Shown in pieces: positions 62,652 to 64,000 of a DNA stretch of 64,000 nt. The position numbers were made by a program, and so were the translations under genes. Position 1 is the first letter of the stretch; each line of letters starts with the position of its first letter. The stretch is from positions 92,361 through 156,360 of the forward strand of contig NZ_SOAY01000015.1 in the NCBI RefSeq assembly GCF_004364165.1, given 5' to 3'. The DNA comes from Maribacter spongiicola. Its GTDB lineage: Bacteria > Bacteroidota > Bacteroidia > Flavobacteriales > Flavobacteriaceae. Below the pieces are notes generated by a model that searched no databases, had not been told where the DNA came from, and was given only the letters and a program-made list of their open reading frames with translations.

Positions 62652-64000
62652 ATGGCTAGAATAAAAGATAATAACCCAGTAAAAAGGTTCGATAAAATTT
62701 CAATAGGATTAGCTTCGCCAGAATCTATTTTGGCAGAATCTAGAGGTGAAGTTTTAAAGCCTGAAACAATTAACTATAGAACTCATAAACCAGAACGCGA
62801 TGGTTTGTTCTGTGAGCGTATTTTTGGTCCTGTTAAGGATTATGAGTGTGCTTGTGGTAAATACAAACGTATTCGTTACCGTGGTATCGTATGTGATCGT
62901 TGTGGTGTAGAGGTAACAGAGAAGAAAGTACGTAGAGATCGTGTAGGTCATATCAACTTGGTAGTACCAGTTGCTCACATTTGGTATTTCCGTTCTTTAC
63001 CTAACAAAATAGGTTACCTATTAGGTTTGCCTTCCAAGAAATTGGATATGATTATTTACTACGAACGTTATGTAGTAATTCAAGCAGGTATTGCTAAAGG
63101 TCCTGAAGGAGAGGAAATTCAGAAAATGGATTTCTTGACCGAAGAAGAGTATCTAAATATTTTAGAAACTATTCCTCAAGAAAATCAATATTTAGAAGAT
63201 TCTGACCCAAATAAGTTTATAGCTAAAATGGGAGCAGAGTGTTTAATTGATTTGTTAGGTAGAATTAATCTTAAAGAGCTTTCTTTTGAGCTTAGACATA
63301 AAGCAAATACAGAAACTTCTAAGCAACGTAAAACTGAGGCGTTAAAACGTTTACAGGTTGTAGAAGCTTTGAGAGAATCTCAAGAGAATAGAGAAAACGA
63401 GCCAGAATGGATGATTATGAAAGTAATTCCGGTTATTCCGCCAGAATTACGTCCATTAGTACCATTAGATGGTGGTCGTTTTGCAACTTCAGATTTAAAT
63501 GATCTTTATAGAAGGGTAATTATCCGTAATAACCGTTTAAAAAGATTAGTTGAGATTAAGGCGCCAGAAGTAATTTTACGTAATGAAAAACGTATGCTTC
63601 AAGAAGCTGTAGATTCTTTGTTTGATAACACAAGAAAGGCATCTGCCGTAAAAACTGAATCTAATAGACCATTAAAGTCTCTTTCAGATTCTTTAAAAGG
63701 TAAGCAAGGTCGTTTCCGTCAAAACTTACTTGGTAAGCGTGTTGATTATTCTGCACGTTCGGTAATTGTTGTAGGACCAGAATTGAACCTATTTGAATGT
63801 GGTCTTCCAAAAGATATGGCTGCTGAATTGTACAAGCCTTTCGTAATTAGAAAACTAATTGAAAGAGGTATTGTAAAAACAGTTAAATCTGCGAAGAAAA
63901 TTATAGATAAAAAAGAGCCTGTAGTTTGGGATATCTTAGAGAATGTATTGAAAGGTCACCCGGTGTTATTAAACAGGGCTCCTACATTACACCGTTTAGG
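62652..64000 (+). CDS. rpoC: DNA-directed RNA polymerase subunit beta', N-terminal part (cut by window edge)
   Basis: The first 449 codons of beta' are in the window. The zinc-binding set CACGK...CDRCGVE is visible around residues 66-87, with [10 protein letters not shown] before it. The clamp region and the [30 protein letters not shown] rudder/lid region follow, then the start of the active-site segment [11 protein letters not shown] at the window end. The Mg-binding NADFDGD motif lies beyond the window. Confidence 0.97.
   Translation, partial: MARIKDNNPVKRFDKISIGLASPESILAESRGEVLKPETINYRTHKPERDGLFCERIFGPVKDYECACGKYKRIRYRGIVCDRCGVEVTEKKVRRDRVGHINLVVPVAHIWYFRSLPNKIGYLLGLPSKKLDMIIYYERYVVIQAGIAKGPEGEEIQKMDFLTEEEYLNILETIPQENQYLEDSDPNKFIAKMGAECLIDLLGRINLKELSFELRHKANTETSKQRKTEALKRLQVVEALRESQENRENEPEWMIMKVIPVIPPELRPLVPLDGGRFATSDLNDLYRRVIIRNNRLKRLVEIKAPEVILRNEKRMLQEAVDSLFDNTRKASAVKTESNRPLKSLSDSLKGKQGRFRQNLLGKRVDYSARSVIVVGPELNLFECGLPKDMAAELYKPFVIRKLIERGIVKTVKSAKKIIDKKEPVVWDILENVLKGHPVLLNRAPTLHRL

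Overview
The window looks like a chromosomal segment of a marine-type Flavobacteriaceae (Bacteroidota). The evidence is low G+C, almost no Shine-Dalgarno sequences, promoters of the Bacteroidota type (TTG, 19-20 bases, TANNTTTG), a SusD-like lipoprotein, DUF1573, DUF2851, a 42-residue THX ribosomal protein, and the gene order rpsU-xerC-hpf-tRNAs-tuf-tRNA-Trp-secE-nusG-rplKAJL-rpoBC. The genus cannot be fixed from the sequence alone. Coding density is high. No stretch over 300 bases lacks a gene, and I saw no insertion sequence, prophage, CRISPR array or rRNA.

Layout. 1-7.6 kb: end of murB, an aminotransferase, a PDZ aspartyl protease, DUF1573, valS, a dienelactone hydrolase and a 55-residue membrane protein. 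7.6-15.8 kb: a creatininase-like enzyme, then a minus-strand run rsfS-ftsH-LUD-cdsA-psd-ACBP (ribosome silencing, membrane proteolysis, phospholipid synthesis), then birA, SRPBCC-pyrE and a Nudix gene. 15.8-25.1 kb: an M14 peptidase lipoprotein, a receiver protein with two tandem soluble PAS histidine kinases, coaD-ddl, and PASTA-rluD. 25.1-36.5 kb: yaaA, a small lipoprotein, THX, a UDG-fold protein, ppc, a lipoprotein made of six repeats, an M20 peptidase and an orphan SusD.

36.5-43.4 kb holds a complete trp operon, trpEGDCFBA, on the minus strand. It starts with what looks like a full attenuation system: a promoter, an 18-residue leader peptide with three consecutive Trp codons, and a terminator before trpE. 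The trpE-trpG and trpD-trpC junctions each carry a pair of inverted palindromic repeats of one family. The inner copy of each pair is read through in frame, so TrpG and TrpC both have the peptide SSPLGR(L/S)GGA at residues 13-22, immediately before the ancestral start of the enzyme. This is the most novel feature of the window.

43.4-52 kb: a MarR-nitroreductase-YceI operon with a palindromic operator, rhodanese, DUF2851, PspC, a potassium channel, an alanine/glycine symporter, a helix-hairpin-helix protein and an acyl-CoA dehydrogenase. 52-64 kb: the translation/transcription block. Its first gene, rpsU, has a perfect Shine-Dalgarno sequence, which is exceptional in this phylum and fits autoregulation by bS21. 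Four tRNA genes precede tuf, a tRNA-Trp follows it, and the window ends inside rpoC.
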